In this document: piece after piece, positions 54,100-62,774 of the stretch
Layout of the letters: every line of letters begins with the position of its first letter
How positions within the stretch are numbered: the stretch's first letter is position 1
DNA from: Roseococcus pinisoli
Lineage (GTDB): Bacteria > Pseudomonadota > Alphaproteobacteria > Acetobacterales > Acetobacteraceae
Length of the DNA: 64,000 nt
Direction: 5' to 3'
Assembly (NCBI RefSeq): GCF_018413645.1
Contig: NZ_JAHCDA010000003.1
Location: 236,969 to 300,968, forward strand
Translations under genes and position numbers: made by a program
The notes under the pieces: generated by a model
Databases searched by the model: none
The model's input: the letters and a program-made list of their open reading frames with translations, nothing else
Told to the model about the DNA's origin: nothing

Positions 54100-55445
54100 G
54101 CCCGCACCTCCGCGGTGACAGCCTGGATCAGCGCGTCGGCGATCTGCGCGACCTGCGCCTCACCCATCGGCGTGGAGAGCGCGCCGGAGCAATTGGGCGT
54201 GAGGAGGATGCCGGCCTCGAGGACGGCCGCATGGATGCGTGGCAGGGCCTCGGTCTCGGCCGGCAGCGGCCGGGCGCTGCGGTAGTCCGCGACCTTCCGC
54301 GCTCCCAGGTGCAGGCGGAAGAGCGAACCTGCGCCCGCCATGCGGCAGGGCAGGCCGGCGGCCTCCATGCCCTGGTTCACCCGTTGGCGCAGCGCCTCGC
54401 CCAACGCGTTGAGGCGCGCGACGGCCGCCTCGTCGTAATGGGTGAGGGAGGCAAGGCCCGCCGCCATGGTCAGGGGATTGGCGCTGAAGGTTCCGCCCAG
54501 CGCCACCTTCGGCTTGCCCTGCGCGTGATTGAAGACCGCCATGCGCTCGGCCGGGCCGGAGACGGCGCCCACCGGCAAACCGCCGCCGATGATCTTGCCC
54601 AGCGTCACGAAGTCCGGCTCCAGGCCGAAGAGTGGCGAGATGCCGCCGAGGCCGAGCCGGAAGTTCACCACCTCGTCCACGATGAGCAGGATACCGTCGC
54701 GGCGGCAGGCCTCCTTGACGGCGGCGATCACCTCGGCGGGCATCGGGACCATCCCCGCCTTGGACGCCTGCGGATCGAGGATGATGGCAGCGAGCGTCGG
54801 CCCTTCGCGCTTCAGGATGGCGGCGCAGCGGTCGGCGTCGGCATAGGGCAGCACCACCGTGTCGGCGAGCACGGCAGGCGGCGTGCCCTTCGCATAGGCG
54901 ATGGAGGCGGGGTTGCCCGCCGCGTCGTCCCATTCCTCCGGCTTGCTCTCGAGGCTCACCTCCGCGTGGTCGTAGGAGCCGTGGTAGCAGCCCTCGAACT
55001 TCGCGATGCGATGCCGGCCCGTCGTGCCGCGCGCGCCCTTGATGGCGGCCATCACCGCCTCGGTGCCCGAGTTGCAGAAGCGCGTCTGCGCCAGGCGCGG
55101 GTTGCGCGCCGCCAGCGCCTCGGCCAGCGCGATCTCGCCCTCCATGGGCAGGCCGAAGGCGGTGCCGTTGGCGATGGCGTCGGTCAGCGCCGCCACGATG
55201 GGGGGAAAGGCATGGCCATGCACGAGCGAGAAGAAGTTGTTGGCGCAGTCCAGGATGCGTCGGTTGTCCAGATCGACGATCCAGCAGCCCTCGCCGCGCG
55301 CGGCATAGGGCGGGTGCGGCGGGAACCAGGAGGCGTGCCGCATGGAGCCGCCCGGCACCACGCGCTGCTCGCGTAGGAAGGCGGCGGCGGAGCGCGTCAT
55401 CGGCGCCTCCATCTCCGTGTTGTTGCGCAGCGTAGAGGAACTCAT
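54096..55445 (-). CDS. Class III PLP aminotransferase (HemL/glutamate-1-semialdehyde aminomutase-like)
   Basis: A 449-residue fold-type I aminotransferase with VPGGSMRHASWFPPHPPYAARGEGCWIVDLD, NSGTEAVMAAIKGARGTTGR, the PLP Asp in LLIVDEVVNFRLG and the PLP lysine in VTLGKIIGGGLPVGA. ATG 55445 (GAGG seven bases upstream) is preferred; the longer frame to 55538 crosses the operator. It is divergent from an RpiR regulator and coupled to the AapJ-like receptor, so it likely processes an imported amine or amino acid, rather than acting in haem synthesis. Confidence 0.88.
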   Translation of the reverse strand: MSSSTLRNNTEMEAPMTRSAAAFLREQRVVPGGSMRHASWFPPHPPYAARGEGCWIVDLDNRRILDCANNFFSLVHGHAFPPIVAALTDAIANGTAFGLPMEGEIALAEALAARNPRLAQTRFCNSGTEAVMAAIKGARGTTGRHRIAKFEGCYHGSYDHAEVSLESKPEEWDDAAGNPASIAYAKGTPPAVLADTVVLPYADADRCAAILKREGPTLAAIILDPQASKAGMVPMPAEVIAAVKEACRRDGILLIVDEVVNFRLGLGGISPLFGLEPDFVTLGKIIGGGLPVGAVSGPAERMAVFNHAQGKPKVALGGTFSANPLTMAAGLASLTHYDEAAVARLNALGEALRQRVNQGMEAAGLPCRMAGAGSLFRLHLGARKVADYRSARPLPAETEALPRIHAAVLEAGILLTPNCSGALSTPMGEAQVAQIADALIQAVTAEVRA

Positions 55446-55480
55446 CGGCCAACCTCTTGGATCGTTTATTGGCACGAATG

Positions 55481-55523
55481 GAACCATATGATCCATAATC
55501 GCCGCAAGAGGATCATTTGGTTC
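55481..55523. promoter_or_regulatory. Inverted-repeat operator between aminotransferase and RpiR genes
   Basis: GAACCATATGATCC (55481-55494) and GGATCATTTGGTTC (55510-55523) are 14-base inverted arms with one mismatch, 15 bases apart. The site is 35 bases before the aminotransferase start and 29 bases before the regulator start, in an AT-richer stretch. It is most likely bound by the divergent RpiR protein. Confidence 0.7.
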
Positions 55524-55552
55524 AGATGTGGGGGCCATGCGATGATCTCGGC

Positions 55553-56458
55553 ATGGAATCGGATCAAACCTCTGCGGCCCTCGCTGCCCTCCTGCCCGAG
55601 CTCGGCGCGCAGATGGCCGGGGCGGCGCGGCATGTGCTCGCCCATCCGGAGGATGTCGCGGTCTTTTCCATGCGCGAACTTGCCCGCCGTGCCGGGGTGC
55701 CTCCGGTGACCATGGTGCGGCTGGCGCAGCGTCTGGGTCTGCCGGGCTATGGCGAGTTGCGCCGCCGCTACATGGATGGCGTGCGCGCCGGCCGGCTCCT
55801 CGGGCCGGCGGCCAATCGCAATGCCGACGCGGCCCGCGACATCGCTGCCGCCGCGGCGCGCAACAACGGGGCGTTGGGTTTCGCCGGCGAATTCTTCGCG
55901 GCCGAGCAGGAGATCCTGCGCAGCAGCTTCGCTCAACTGGACGAGACCGCTCTGGACGAGGCGGCCGACCTGCTGGCCGGGGCGCGCCGCGTCCACGTGG
56001 TCGGGCGGCGTACCACCTTTCCGGCGGCCTTTGCCCTTGCCTATGCGCTGCGCAAGGCTCGACCCGATGTTTCGCTCATCGATGACATGGGGGGCGCGCC
56101 GGAGGCCTTCCTGGAGGACGTGACGGCGGGCGACGCGCTCGTCGCGATCACCTTCGCGCCCTACAGCCGGCTGACGCTCAGCCTGGCGAGCGCGGCGGCC
56201 AAGGCTGGCGCGCGGATCGCCGGCATCACCGACGCGCCCTCGGCGCCGCTCGGGAAGCTGGCGGGGCGGCTGCTCTTCATCGCACCGACCGTCTCCCGCG
56301 CCTTTCCTGAATCGGCGGTGGGCGCGCTGACCATGGCAAACCTGCTGGTGGCCCTCACCGTGGCGAAGCTGGGCGCGCCGGCCCAGCGGCGCATCCGGGC
56401 AAACGAGCGCCGGATCGTCGCCGGCGGTGAATATCTGGAGGCCCGGACGGTCCGCTGA
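55553..56458 (+). CDS. MurR/RpiR family transcriptional regulator
   Basis: An N-terminal RpiR-type helix-turn-helix (SMRELARRAGVPPVTMVRLAQRLGLPGYGELRRRYMDG) is joined to a C-terminal SIS domain (RRVHVVGRRTTFPAAFALAYALRKA, LVAITFAPYSRLTLSLASAAAKAGARIAGITD), which normally binds phosphosugars but in many paralogues senses other ligands. About 301 residues from ATG 55553; no good ribosome binding site is seen there, and TTG 55517 or ATG 55526 are alternatives. It probably controls the divergent aminotransferase operon and itself. Confidence 0.88.
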   Translation: MESDQTSAALAALLPELGAQMAGAARHVLAHPEDVAVFSMRELARRAGVPPVTMVRLAQRLGLPGYGELRRRYMDGVRAGRLLGPAANRNADAARDIAAAAARNNGALGFAGEFFAAEQEILRSSFAQLDETALDEAADLLAGARRVHVVGRRTTFPAAFALAYALRKARPDVSLIDDMGGAPEAFLEDVTAGDALVAITFAPYSRLTLSLASAAAKAGARIAGITDAPSAPLGKLAGRLLFIAPTVSRAFPESAVGALTMANLLVALTVAKLGAPAQRRIRANERRIVAGGEYLEARTVR

Positions 56459-56831
56459 TCGGCGGCCACGCCGGCGCGTCCCATTGGGAGCATGTTAGTG
56501 CTTTTCGAGATCCGGGAGCGTTGCCCGACCACAGATGAAACCCTGAAAGGTGCTCGCAATCCGCACCACGCCGAGAGGTGAGGAAATCGCTCGCCGGGGC
56601 TGCGGACAATCCTGCAAGCCCGCGGACACCTCAGGCCAAGCGTCCGCGATTAGGCAGCGGCGATGCCCGGATTTCCTGCGCAGCGGCCGTGAGGCTGTCA
56701 ACGGGCAGCCGGGTGCCAGAGTAGAGCAAGACCTTGAGCCGTATCAGCGCAGACAGGAAATACACCCATTTTTATGGCCTTCGCACGCCGAATAACCCAT
56801 CATTCGAATAAACCAAAAGGGATATTCAGCC
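56459..56831. other. Intergenic stretch without a supported gene
   Basis: Short open frames on both strands have no recognisable product, ribosome binding site or neighbour logic. Base composition falls toward the right end, marking the left border of a lower-GC patch that carries the methyltransferase. An AAGGGA just before 56832 is the ribosome binding site of that gene. Confidence 0.6.
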
Positions 56832-57575
56832 GTGCCGGATTTGGAGCTGAATGCGTCATACTGGGGAACAGACTATGATTGGGCGGCCGGAGGAGAAGAA
56901 TGGTCGGCCGTCTGGGGAGGGAGTGAGGCGCAGTGGTTTGGATCTCTCCTTCCCCGAATTCACCGTTTCTTGCCGGCGGGAAGTATATTGGAGATAGCCC
57001 AGGGATTCGGGCGATGGGCAAAGTTTCTCCTGCCTACATGCCGAGAATATGTGGGTGTGGAGCTATCGCAGCAGTGTATAGATGCATGCCGAATCACCTT
57101 CGAAAAAGCAAATCATGCTCGTTTTGTGAAGACAGATGGAGCTAGTCTTCCTGGTGTTGCATCCGGATCTGTGGACTTCGTATTTAGTTTTGATTCGTTA
57201 GTCCATGTCGAAGCAGATGTGATTCGGGGTTATGTCCCGGAGATTCTTCGTGTGCTGGCGCCGGGCGGAGTAGCCTTTATCCATCATAGCAACCTACTGC
57301 CATTCCAGGGCTCGATTGGACAGCCACATGCCCGGGGAAGCACCGTTTCCGCCGATTTAGTTGCTGATATCGTGAATCGCGGTGGAGGTCGTGTGCTTCT
57401 GCAGGAAGTGATCAATTGGGGTGGTGATCATTTGCACGATTGCTTAACGTTATTTACCCAGGGCTCCCAAATTGGTGCGGCGCCCGTGCTGGTGAATCCG
57501 GGTTTTATGGCCGAAGCGTTCAATATCAGAGATTTTCAGGCTCCTTGGGCGGTCGTCGGGAAAGAAATGCGATAG
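56832..57575 (+). CDS. Class I SAM-dependent methyltransferase, lower GC than neighbours
   Basis: A 247-residue protein starting at GTG 56832. SAM motif I is ILEIAQGFGRWAKFL, motif II-like YVGVELSQQCID, and motif with Asp VDFVFSFDSLVHVEADV. The N-terminal YDWAAGGEEWSAVWGGSEAQWFGSLLPRIHRFLPAG is a pattern I associate with methyltransferases of surface polysaccharide clusters. Codon use includes many A/T third bases, unlike flanking genes, suggesting recent transfer. No glycan genes or mobile element are adjacent. Confidence 0.83.
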   Translation: MPDLELNASYWGTDYDWAAGGEEWSAVWGGSEAQWFGSLLPRIHRFLPAGSILEIAQGFGRWAKFLLPTCREYVGVELSQQCIDACRITFEKANHARFVKTDGASLPGVASGSVDFVFSFDSLVHVEADVIRGYVPEILRVLAPGGVAFIHHSNLLPFQGSIGQPHARGSTVSADLVADIVNRGGGRVLLQEVINWGGDHLHDCLTLFTQGSQIGAAPVLVNPGFMAEAFNIRDFQAPWAVVGKEMR

Positions 57576-57751
57576 ACTGGCTAGAAGGCGCGCAGCTCCT
57601 GAGTCTGGCGACCATCCCTTGGTCAGTGTCGGCCTCGAACGAAAAAAGCCTGCGGATTTGTCGAGCTAGGCTCTGATAGATCGGAGCCAGCCGCCGGGCG
57701 GTGGATCATCCGAGTGTCAGTTGGCTCGGCGCCACTTTTAAGCTCCCAAGA

Positions 57752-58180
57752 TTAGTATCGCTCTCGTTGCGTACCATCCCGCGTCGAGCCTTGTGCCGCA
57801 CCGCGAGCCTTGCCCACGAGGCCGAGATGGGTGACGCCGAAGCCGTCGGTGTATTTGAGGCCGTATCCGAGGGTGCGGTCCAAGCCGATATGCGCCACCC
57901 AGATCAGACCGACCGCCAGAATCTGCGGGGCCTGTCCGAACACGCCCCAGGCGATGCAGGCCAACGGCAGGCCATACCAGTGGCCAAGATTATAGACCGC
58001 AGCTCCCGCTTTGCGTCCGGCGAGATAGCCCAGCATGGAAAGATCGGGTGCGAAGAAAAGGGCGGCGAACATCCACCAGTTGGCATCCAGCCGAGCATAG
58101 GCCACCGAGGCCGCAATGAGGACGAACAGGGCTTCGAAGCGCAGGAGCGCCCTCGGCGCTCCCTTAGTGGTTCCGGACAT
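57752..58180 (-). CDS. DUF4260 family membrane protein
   Basis: A 142-residue protein with about four hydrophobic helices. FFAPDLSMLGYLAGRKAGAAVYNLGHWYGLPLA and LIWVAHIGLDRTLGYGLKYTDGFGVTHLG match the DUF4260 family; the conserved His residues in NLGHWY, VAHIGLDR and VTHLG hint at metal or cofactor contact. Function is unknown. ATG 58180 is chosen with AAGG eight bases upstream. It sits between the methyltransferase patch and the second amidase gene. Confidence 0.85.
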   Translation of the reverse strand: MSGTTKGAPRALLRFEALFVLIAASVAYARLDANWWMFAALFFAPDLSMLGYLAGRKAGAAVYNLGHWYGLPLACIAWGVFGQAPQILAVGLIWVAHIGLDRTLGYGLKYTDGFGVTHLGLVGKARGAAQGSTRDGTQRERY

Positions 58181-58231
58181 GCTGCGACCTTCTTCGTTGG
58201 CGTCAGAAGAATGGACTATCCGTACTCGCTG

Positions 58232-58257
58232 CCCCGGGGCGTTTCGGCGCCCCGGGG
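58232..58257. terminator. Hairpin downstream of the second amidase gene
   Basis: CCCCGGGGCG and CGCCCCGGGG form a perfect 10-bp stem with loop TTTCGG, 14 bases after the amidase stop. No T-run follows on the minus strand, so termination may be partial. Confidence 0.5.
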
Positions 58258-58271
58258 TATCGCTGACAGTG

Positions 58272-59693
58272 TCAGCCCATGCGCGACCAGAGCTGCTGCG
58301 ATAGCGTGCCCAGCCGATCCTCGATCGCGACCATCGCATCGACCACCAGGTCCTCGCGCCAGCGGCGGCCCAGGATCTGGACGCCGATCGGCTTCGGGCC
58401 TTCCGGGAATTCGGTCAGTCGCGCGGGCACCACGCCGGCCGGCAGGCCGAGGTAGTTGCCGACCGTCGACCAGAAGGCTTGCCCGATGGTCTCGCGAAGT
58501 CCTTCCGCGCCTTCGGCATCACGACCCGGCGCATAGAAGGGCTGGGGCAGGAAGGGCGAGAGGAACAGCGGATACTCGTCCATGAGCACCGACCACTGCC
58601 GCGCGTAGAAAGTCCGGCGCGCCAGGATCTTCAGGAGTTCGGGCATGTCGACCGAGGGCGTGCGACGGAAATTCTGCTCGAACACGTTCACGATCTGAGG
58701 CGAGCCGTACTTCGAGACCTCCTCCCACATCAGGTGGTAGCTCTCCGTCATCAGGCCGGTCCGGCCCTCGAAGGCGATTTCACGCAGCGAGGGCGGCGCC
58801 ACTTCCTCGACGACATATCCGGCTTCCGTCAGGGCGGCCTTGGTGTCCAGCAGCGCCTTCTCGACTTCCGGGTGCAGCGGCAGGTCGGGCGCCTCGAGGC
58901 TGAAGGCGACCTTGATCGGGCCTTCCAGGGCCGGGCCGCGCCAGGGCAGGGGCACGTGGAACGGGTCGTGCGCGTCGGCCGCGATCAGCGAGGGCATCGA
59001 CAGATGCAGGTCACGCGCCGAACGCACGAGCAGCCCCTGGGCCGACATCTGCTGCGCCAGGATGCCGCGCTCGGCGCTCGCGGAGGGATTGTAGACGGGG
59101 ACCCGGCCGACGCCCGGCTTCACCGTGACGACGCCATTGCCGGCGGCCGGGAAGCGCAGCGAGCCGCCGATGTCGTTACCATGCGCCAGCGCGCCGATGC
59201 CGGCCGCGACGGCCGAGCCCGCGCCGCCCGACGATCCGCCCGCGCTGACATGCTTGCCCCAGGGATTCCAGGTCGGGCCGAACAGCGGATTGTCGCTTTC
59301 GCAGCGGCGGGAGAATTCCGGCACGTTGGTGCGGCCGATCACGACGGCGCCGGCGTCGAGCAGGTTCTTCACCAGCGGGGCATCGTCCGGCGCGATGAGA
59401 TCCTTGAAGGCGACGACGCCGTTCGAGCTGGCTTCGCCTTTCTGGTCGATGTTGATCTTGATGGTGATTGGCAGGCCATGCAGCGGCCCCTTGGGGGCGG
59501 TCGAAGCATCGAGCGCCTTCGCGCGCTCCAGCGCCGAGGCGGCAAGGTCGGTCACGACGGCATTGAGGCCCGGATTGACCGCGCGCATCCGATCGACGGA
59601 GGACTGAACGGCTTCGACGGCGCTGACCTCACCGGATTGGATCAGGCTGCTGAGTTCGGTGGCGGAAAGCTGCCAGAGCGGGTTGGATGCCAT
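58272..59693 (-). CDS. Amidase signature family enzyme
   Basis: A 473-residue amidase. Lys in HGLPITIKINIDQKGEASSNG, cis-Ser in VSAGGSSGGAGSAVAAG and nucleophile Ser in GNDIGGSLRFPAAGNG form the Ser-Ser-Lys triad. The C-terminal LPAGVVPARLTEFPEGPKPIGVQILGRRWREDLV is typical of amidases acting on small amides. It differs from the amidase at 18673 in sequence, so the two are not a recent duplication. The substrate is unknown. Confidence 0.9.
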   Translation of the reverse strand: MASNPLWQLSATELSSLIQSGEVSAVEAVQSSVDRMRAVNPGLNAVVTDLAASALERAKALDASTAPKGPLHGLPITIKINIDQKGEASSNGVVAFKDLIAPDDAPLVKNLLDAGAVVIGRTNVPEFSRRCESDNPLFGPTWNPWGKHVSAGGSSGGAGSAVAAGIGALAHGNDIGGSLRFPAAGNGVVTVKPGVGRVPVYNPSASAERGILAQQMSAQGLLVRSARDLHLSMPSLIAADAHDPFHVPLPWRGPALEGPIKVAFSLEAPDLPLHPEVEKALLDTKAALTEAGYVVEEVAPPSLREIAFEGRTGLMTESYHLMWEEVSKYGSPQIVNVFEQNFRRTPSVDMPELLKILARRTFYARQWSVLMDEYPLFLSPFLPQPFYAPGRDAEGAEGLRETIGQAFWSTVGNYLGLPAGVVPARLTEFPEGPKPIGVQILGRRWREDLVVDAMVAIEDRLGTLSQQLWSRMG

Positions 59694-60050
59694 GGAAGAG
59701 TGGCCTTTTCTGCAGAGAACGGCGCACCTCCGCTCATCGGCGGAGGTGCTTCATGGGACGTTCGATATCAGGGCAGTTCCTGCGCGGCTTCGCAATTGGC
59801 GCGGCGTGAATTTCGCGGTCCATCAACCTGGCTTTTCCGTCGTGTGCCGTTGCGCAGGACCGAGGGCGCTTGTCGCCCTCGCTGACACGAGGCCCTTCGA
59901 TAAAGTGATGCGAAAGGGCAGCGTGTGGAGCGTGCCGCGCGAAATGAAGGGGCACGCCGCCATGCTCGCTGGGAGCGTTCTACCAGGCTTCCGATAACGA
60001 AGGCCTGCCAATGCGGCGGGTCGCTATCCCCGCCGCAACGTTGACCGCCT
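59694..60050. other. Intergenic stretch without a supported gene
   Basis: No open frame here has a recognisable product. It contains two hairpins: one at 59861-59881 (CGAGGGCG/CGCCCTCG) 168 bases upstream of the amidase start, and one at 60012-60037 just after the papain-like gene. The rest presumably holds the amidase promoter. Confidence 0.6.
60012..60037 (-). terminator. Hairpin after the papain-like gene
   Basis: TGCGGCGGG and CCCGCCGCA form a perfect 9-bp stem with an eight-base loop, 13 bases after the stop at 60051. The T-run is weak (TTGG). Confidence 0.45.
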
Positions 60051-60713
60051 TCAGACCAGCCGAGCGCCCTTGACCGTGCCCACGCGCGTGAAGTGCGTGC
60101 TCTTGGACAGCATCTTGTGAAGATAGGCGGGCTGGTAGCAGGTATCCGTCAGGCTGAAGATCTGCTGTGCGTGCTGGACCGGCAGAATGCCCTGGATCTG
60201 ATGCTGACCCAGCGACGACTGGTAGCAAAGGACGACATGGCCCGAGCAGAAATAGGCCGCACCATCGGCTTTGAGCAGGCTGTCCAGCGCGATGTTGATC
60301 ACATCGTCGCCGTCCCAGCCGACGCTCTTCGAGATGGATCGGGCGGCCCCGGCAAGGGTGTACGAAATCTTCATTCCTTGGCCGGATGCCTGAAAGGCCT
60401 TGAAGCCCTCGTACATCATCTTGCCGGTTTCCGCGGCGCCTTCCGCAACGGTCGGGTAGTTGCAGCGGAACACTTCGTATTTGTAGCTGGCATTCTCGGT
60501 CAGGAGATTGTGTTCGTTGAGTCCGCTTCCGCTCATCTCGATGATTTGCGTGGGCGACGAGGCGATGCCGGCATGAACGTATTCCGAAGAACCACGGCCA
60601 AAGAGCTGCCCGAACCTGATGAGTTTGCTGACGGCGCTGCCATCCGAATACTTGATCATGATATCGCCGGCCTTGATCACGCCGACGATGGCGTTGCTCC
60701 TTGGTCTGGTCAT
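60051..60713 (-). CDS. Permuted papain-like / NlpC-P60-type protein (YiiX/LRAT-like)
   Basis: A 220-residue protein without a signal peptide. The order of elements fits a circularly permuted NlpC/P60 fold: KAGDIMIKYSDGSAVSKLIRFGQ, then EYVHAGI (His47), IIEMSGSGL (Glu59), and later the cysteine in YFCSGHVVLCY (Cys156). Such proteins cleave or acylate amide or ester bonds in peptides or lipids, and many are bacterial effectors. AAGGA eight bases upstream sets ATG 60713; a longer frame to 60893 has no support. Base composition is less GC-rich than neighbours. No immunity or secretion gene is adjacent. Confidence 0.7.
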   Translation of the reverse strand: MTRPRSNAIVGVIKAGDIMIKYSDGSAVSKLIRFGQLFGRGSSEYVHAGIASSPTQIIEMSGSGLNEHNLLTENASYKYEVFRCNYPTVAEGAAETGKMMYEGFKAFQASGQGMKISYTLAGAARSISKSVGWDGDDVINIALDSLLKADGAAYFCSGHVVLCYQSSLGQHQIQGILPVQHAQQIFSLTDTCYQPAYLHKMLSKSTHFTRVGTVKGARLV

Positions 60714-60996
60714 CGCGAGTGTCCTTGATCTGGGGTGGCGTCGGTTCCTTGCCCTCGAAGGCAAGGAAGGGTTGGAGCCGGAATTGCATTCCAAAAAAGC
60801 TATGCACGAAGCGATTGCTTGCGACGGTTGGAATGATGCTGGCGGACAAAAATTGATCAAGGATAAATTTGTCGTGTGAGTGACGAGCGACAAAACCGGT
60901 TCCGTCCGGCGGAACCGGTGCGCGCTTCGCTTGCCTACCTCCAGTCATCATACCGACACGCCATCCCTTCCGGAGGCGTATCGGTGATCACGACGT

Positions 60997-61803
60997 TCAG
61001 GCCTTGCCGGCGTAGCTCTTGCCCATGCCGGCGGCCGGATCGGCCTGGGGGCCATAGGGCATGATGGGATAGCGCAGCCCGGCCTTAGACAGGCCCTTCA
61101 GCCCCTCCACTGCGCGCACCAGATCGGCCGGTGGAAAGGCCATCAGCATCTCGTCATCCGCGACGCCACCGTAACGGCGTTCCGCGTAGCAGGGCAGCGA
61201 AAGGCAGACGGTGCGGTCGCGCAGCGCCCGGCCCCAGCTGTCGGCGCAAGCGCTCTCGCCGGTGATGGAGAAGTCGTAGCGGCGATAGTTCCGCCATTGC
61301 AGCCCGTTGATGAACAGGATCATCTGCGCGGGGTTGCCATAGAACAGGCAGACATCCGGCGGATCGAGGCGGGCCGAGCGCAGCGGCGAGACGACGAGGC
61401 CATGATATTCGGGCGGCACCCGCGGCATCTGCGCCTGGTGCGCGGCGGAGGCCTCGATGTTCTGGAACCAGACGCCGTCCATCTTGCGGCCGGAGGTATA
61501 GAGCTCGGACGGCGCGTTCAGTCCGATGACGCCGCCGCAATTGCTGAATTCCGGCACGTTGTCGTGCGTGATGGCCAGCGTGAAACCCGCCATCCGGGCC
61601 TGGGTGACGAGCTGGCAGGTCGAGAAGCGCTTTCCCTCCTGTGGGCGGCGCAGCCCCGGGATGGCCTCCATCTCGGCGCTGTCGCGGAAAAGCTTCATGC
61701 CGAAGGGGAGGGAGCGCAGGCGAAGAAGATCGGACAGGGAATTCCCGAGTTCGGCGATGATGGCCGCATTGGGGGCCGGGGCCTCGGCGGAGCCGTCGTG
61801 CAT
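60997..61803 (-). CDS. DUF169 family protein
   Basis: A 268-residue cytoplasmic protein. LGNSLSDLLRLRSLPFGMKLF, the cysteine-containing FSTCQLVTQARMAGFTL and NCGGVIGLN, and DDEMLMAFPPADLVRAVEGL match the DUF169 pattern. Conserved cysteines (STCQ, NCGG, ESACADSW, SLPCYAERRYGG) could bind a metal or Fe-S cluster. Function is unknown. AGGAGG five bases upstream of ATG 61803 is among the best ribosome binding sites of the window, suggesting strong translation. Confidence 0.85.
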   Translation of the reverse strand: MHDGSAEAPAPNAAIIAELGNSLSDLLRLRSLPFGMKLFRDSAEMEAIPGLRRPQEGKRFSTCQLVTQARMAGFTLAITHDNVPEFSNCGGVIGLNAPSELYTSGRKMDGVWFQNIEASAAHQAQMPRVPPEYHGLVVSPLRSARLDPPDVCLFYGNPAQMILFINGLQWRNYRRYDFSITGESACADSWGRALRDRTVCLSLPCYAERRYGGVADDEMLMAFPPADLVRAVEGLKGLSKAGLRYPIMPYGPQADPAAGMGKSYAGKA

Positions 61804-61907
61804 GTTGTTTCCTCCTTTATTACGAGGAGGGTTGCACACGGCAGGGGGCGATGAAAGCGGCGCCCGAGTGACAAAGGCGTAGCGTCATGGCCTAATATCG
61901 GCACCGT

Positions 61908-62771
61908 ATGGATGATCTGGCCTCTCTGCCCCCGGCTTTCGACCTGCTGCGTCCCGAACGGCAGACGAGCCCGCTTGTCTTCGCCTCCCCGCATTCCGGC
62001 CGCGACTACCCGGAGGATTTCCTGGCCTCGACACGCCTGGATGCGGTCGGCATCCGGCGCAGCGAGGATGCCTTCGTCGACGAGCTCTTCGCGGCCGCCC
62101 CTGCTTTCGGCGCGCCCCTTCTGACGGCCCGCTTCCCCCGCGCCTGGTGCGACGCGAACCGGGAGCCGTGGGAGCTGGATCCCGGCATGTTCGACACGCC
62201 GCTGCCGAGCTGGGTGAACAGCGCCAGCCCGCGGGTCGGTGCGGGGCTGGGCACCATCGCGCGGGTCGTGGCGACGGGCGAGACGATCTACCGCCACCGC
62301 CTTTCCTTCTGGGAAGCCGAGCGCCGGGTGCGGACCTGCTGGGAGCCCTATCACGCAGCCCTGGCCAGCCTGATCATGGCGACACGCGAGCAGTTCGGCC
62401 TCTGCCTACTGGTCGATTGCCATTCCATGCCCGCCCATCCGGCGCAGGCGCATGACCCCCCGGATTTCGTCCTGGGCGACGTCCATGGGACGGCCTGCGC
62501 CCCTAAGGTCACGCGGGTGGTGGAAAGCGGCCTGCAGAACCTCGGCTATCGGGTGCGCCGCAACGACCCCTATGCCGGCGGCTACATCACCCGGCACTAT
62601 GGGCGCCCGCGGGAGGGCGTCCACGTCATTCAGATGGAGATCGCCCGCCCGCTCTACATGGACGAGCAGCGCATCCAGCGCAGCCCGAACTTCGAGCGGC
62701 TCCAGGCCGATCTGTCCCTTCTGATCGAGAACCTCGCGACCCAGGACTGGAAGGCCCTGGTCGCCAGATAG
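61908..62771 (+). CDS. N-formylglutamate amidohydrolase family protein
   Basis: A 287-residue zinc-dependent hydrolase. LVFASPHSGRDYPEDFLAST, DCHSMPAHPAQ and EIARPLYMDEQRIQRSPNFERLQADLSLL are typical of HutG/FGase. N-formylglutamate amidohydrolase ends one branch of histidine degradation, but no hut genes are adjacent, so a related N-acyl amino acid may be the substrate. The stop lies three bases from the convergent lexA stop. Confidence 0.9.
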   Translation: MDDLASLPPAFDLLRPERQTSPLVFASPHSGRDYPEDFLASTRLDAVGIRRSEDAFVDELFAAAPAFGAPLLTARFPRAWCDANREPWELDPGMFDTPLPSWVNSASPRVGAGLGTIARVVATGETIYRHRLSFWEAERRVRTCWEPYHAALASLIMATREQFGLCLLVDCHSMPAHPAQAHDPPDFVLGDVHGTACAPKVTRVVESGLQNLGYRVRRNDPYAGGYITRHYGRPREGVHVIQMEIARPLYMDEQRIQRSPNFERLQADLSLLIENLATQDWKALVAR

Positions 62772-62774
62772 TCC

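Noticed and set aside
54231-55376. A 381-codon plus-strand frame
   Set aside because: Antisense to the aminotransferase gene, whose PLP motifs are complete.
56495-56795. Short frames on both strands of the 56.5-56.8 kb gap
   Set aside because: No recognisable product, no ribosome binding site and no start in a sensible position.
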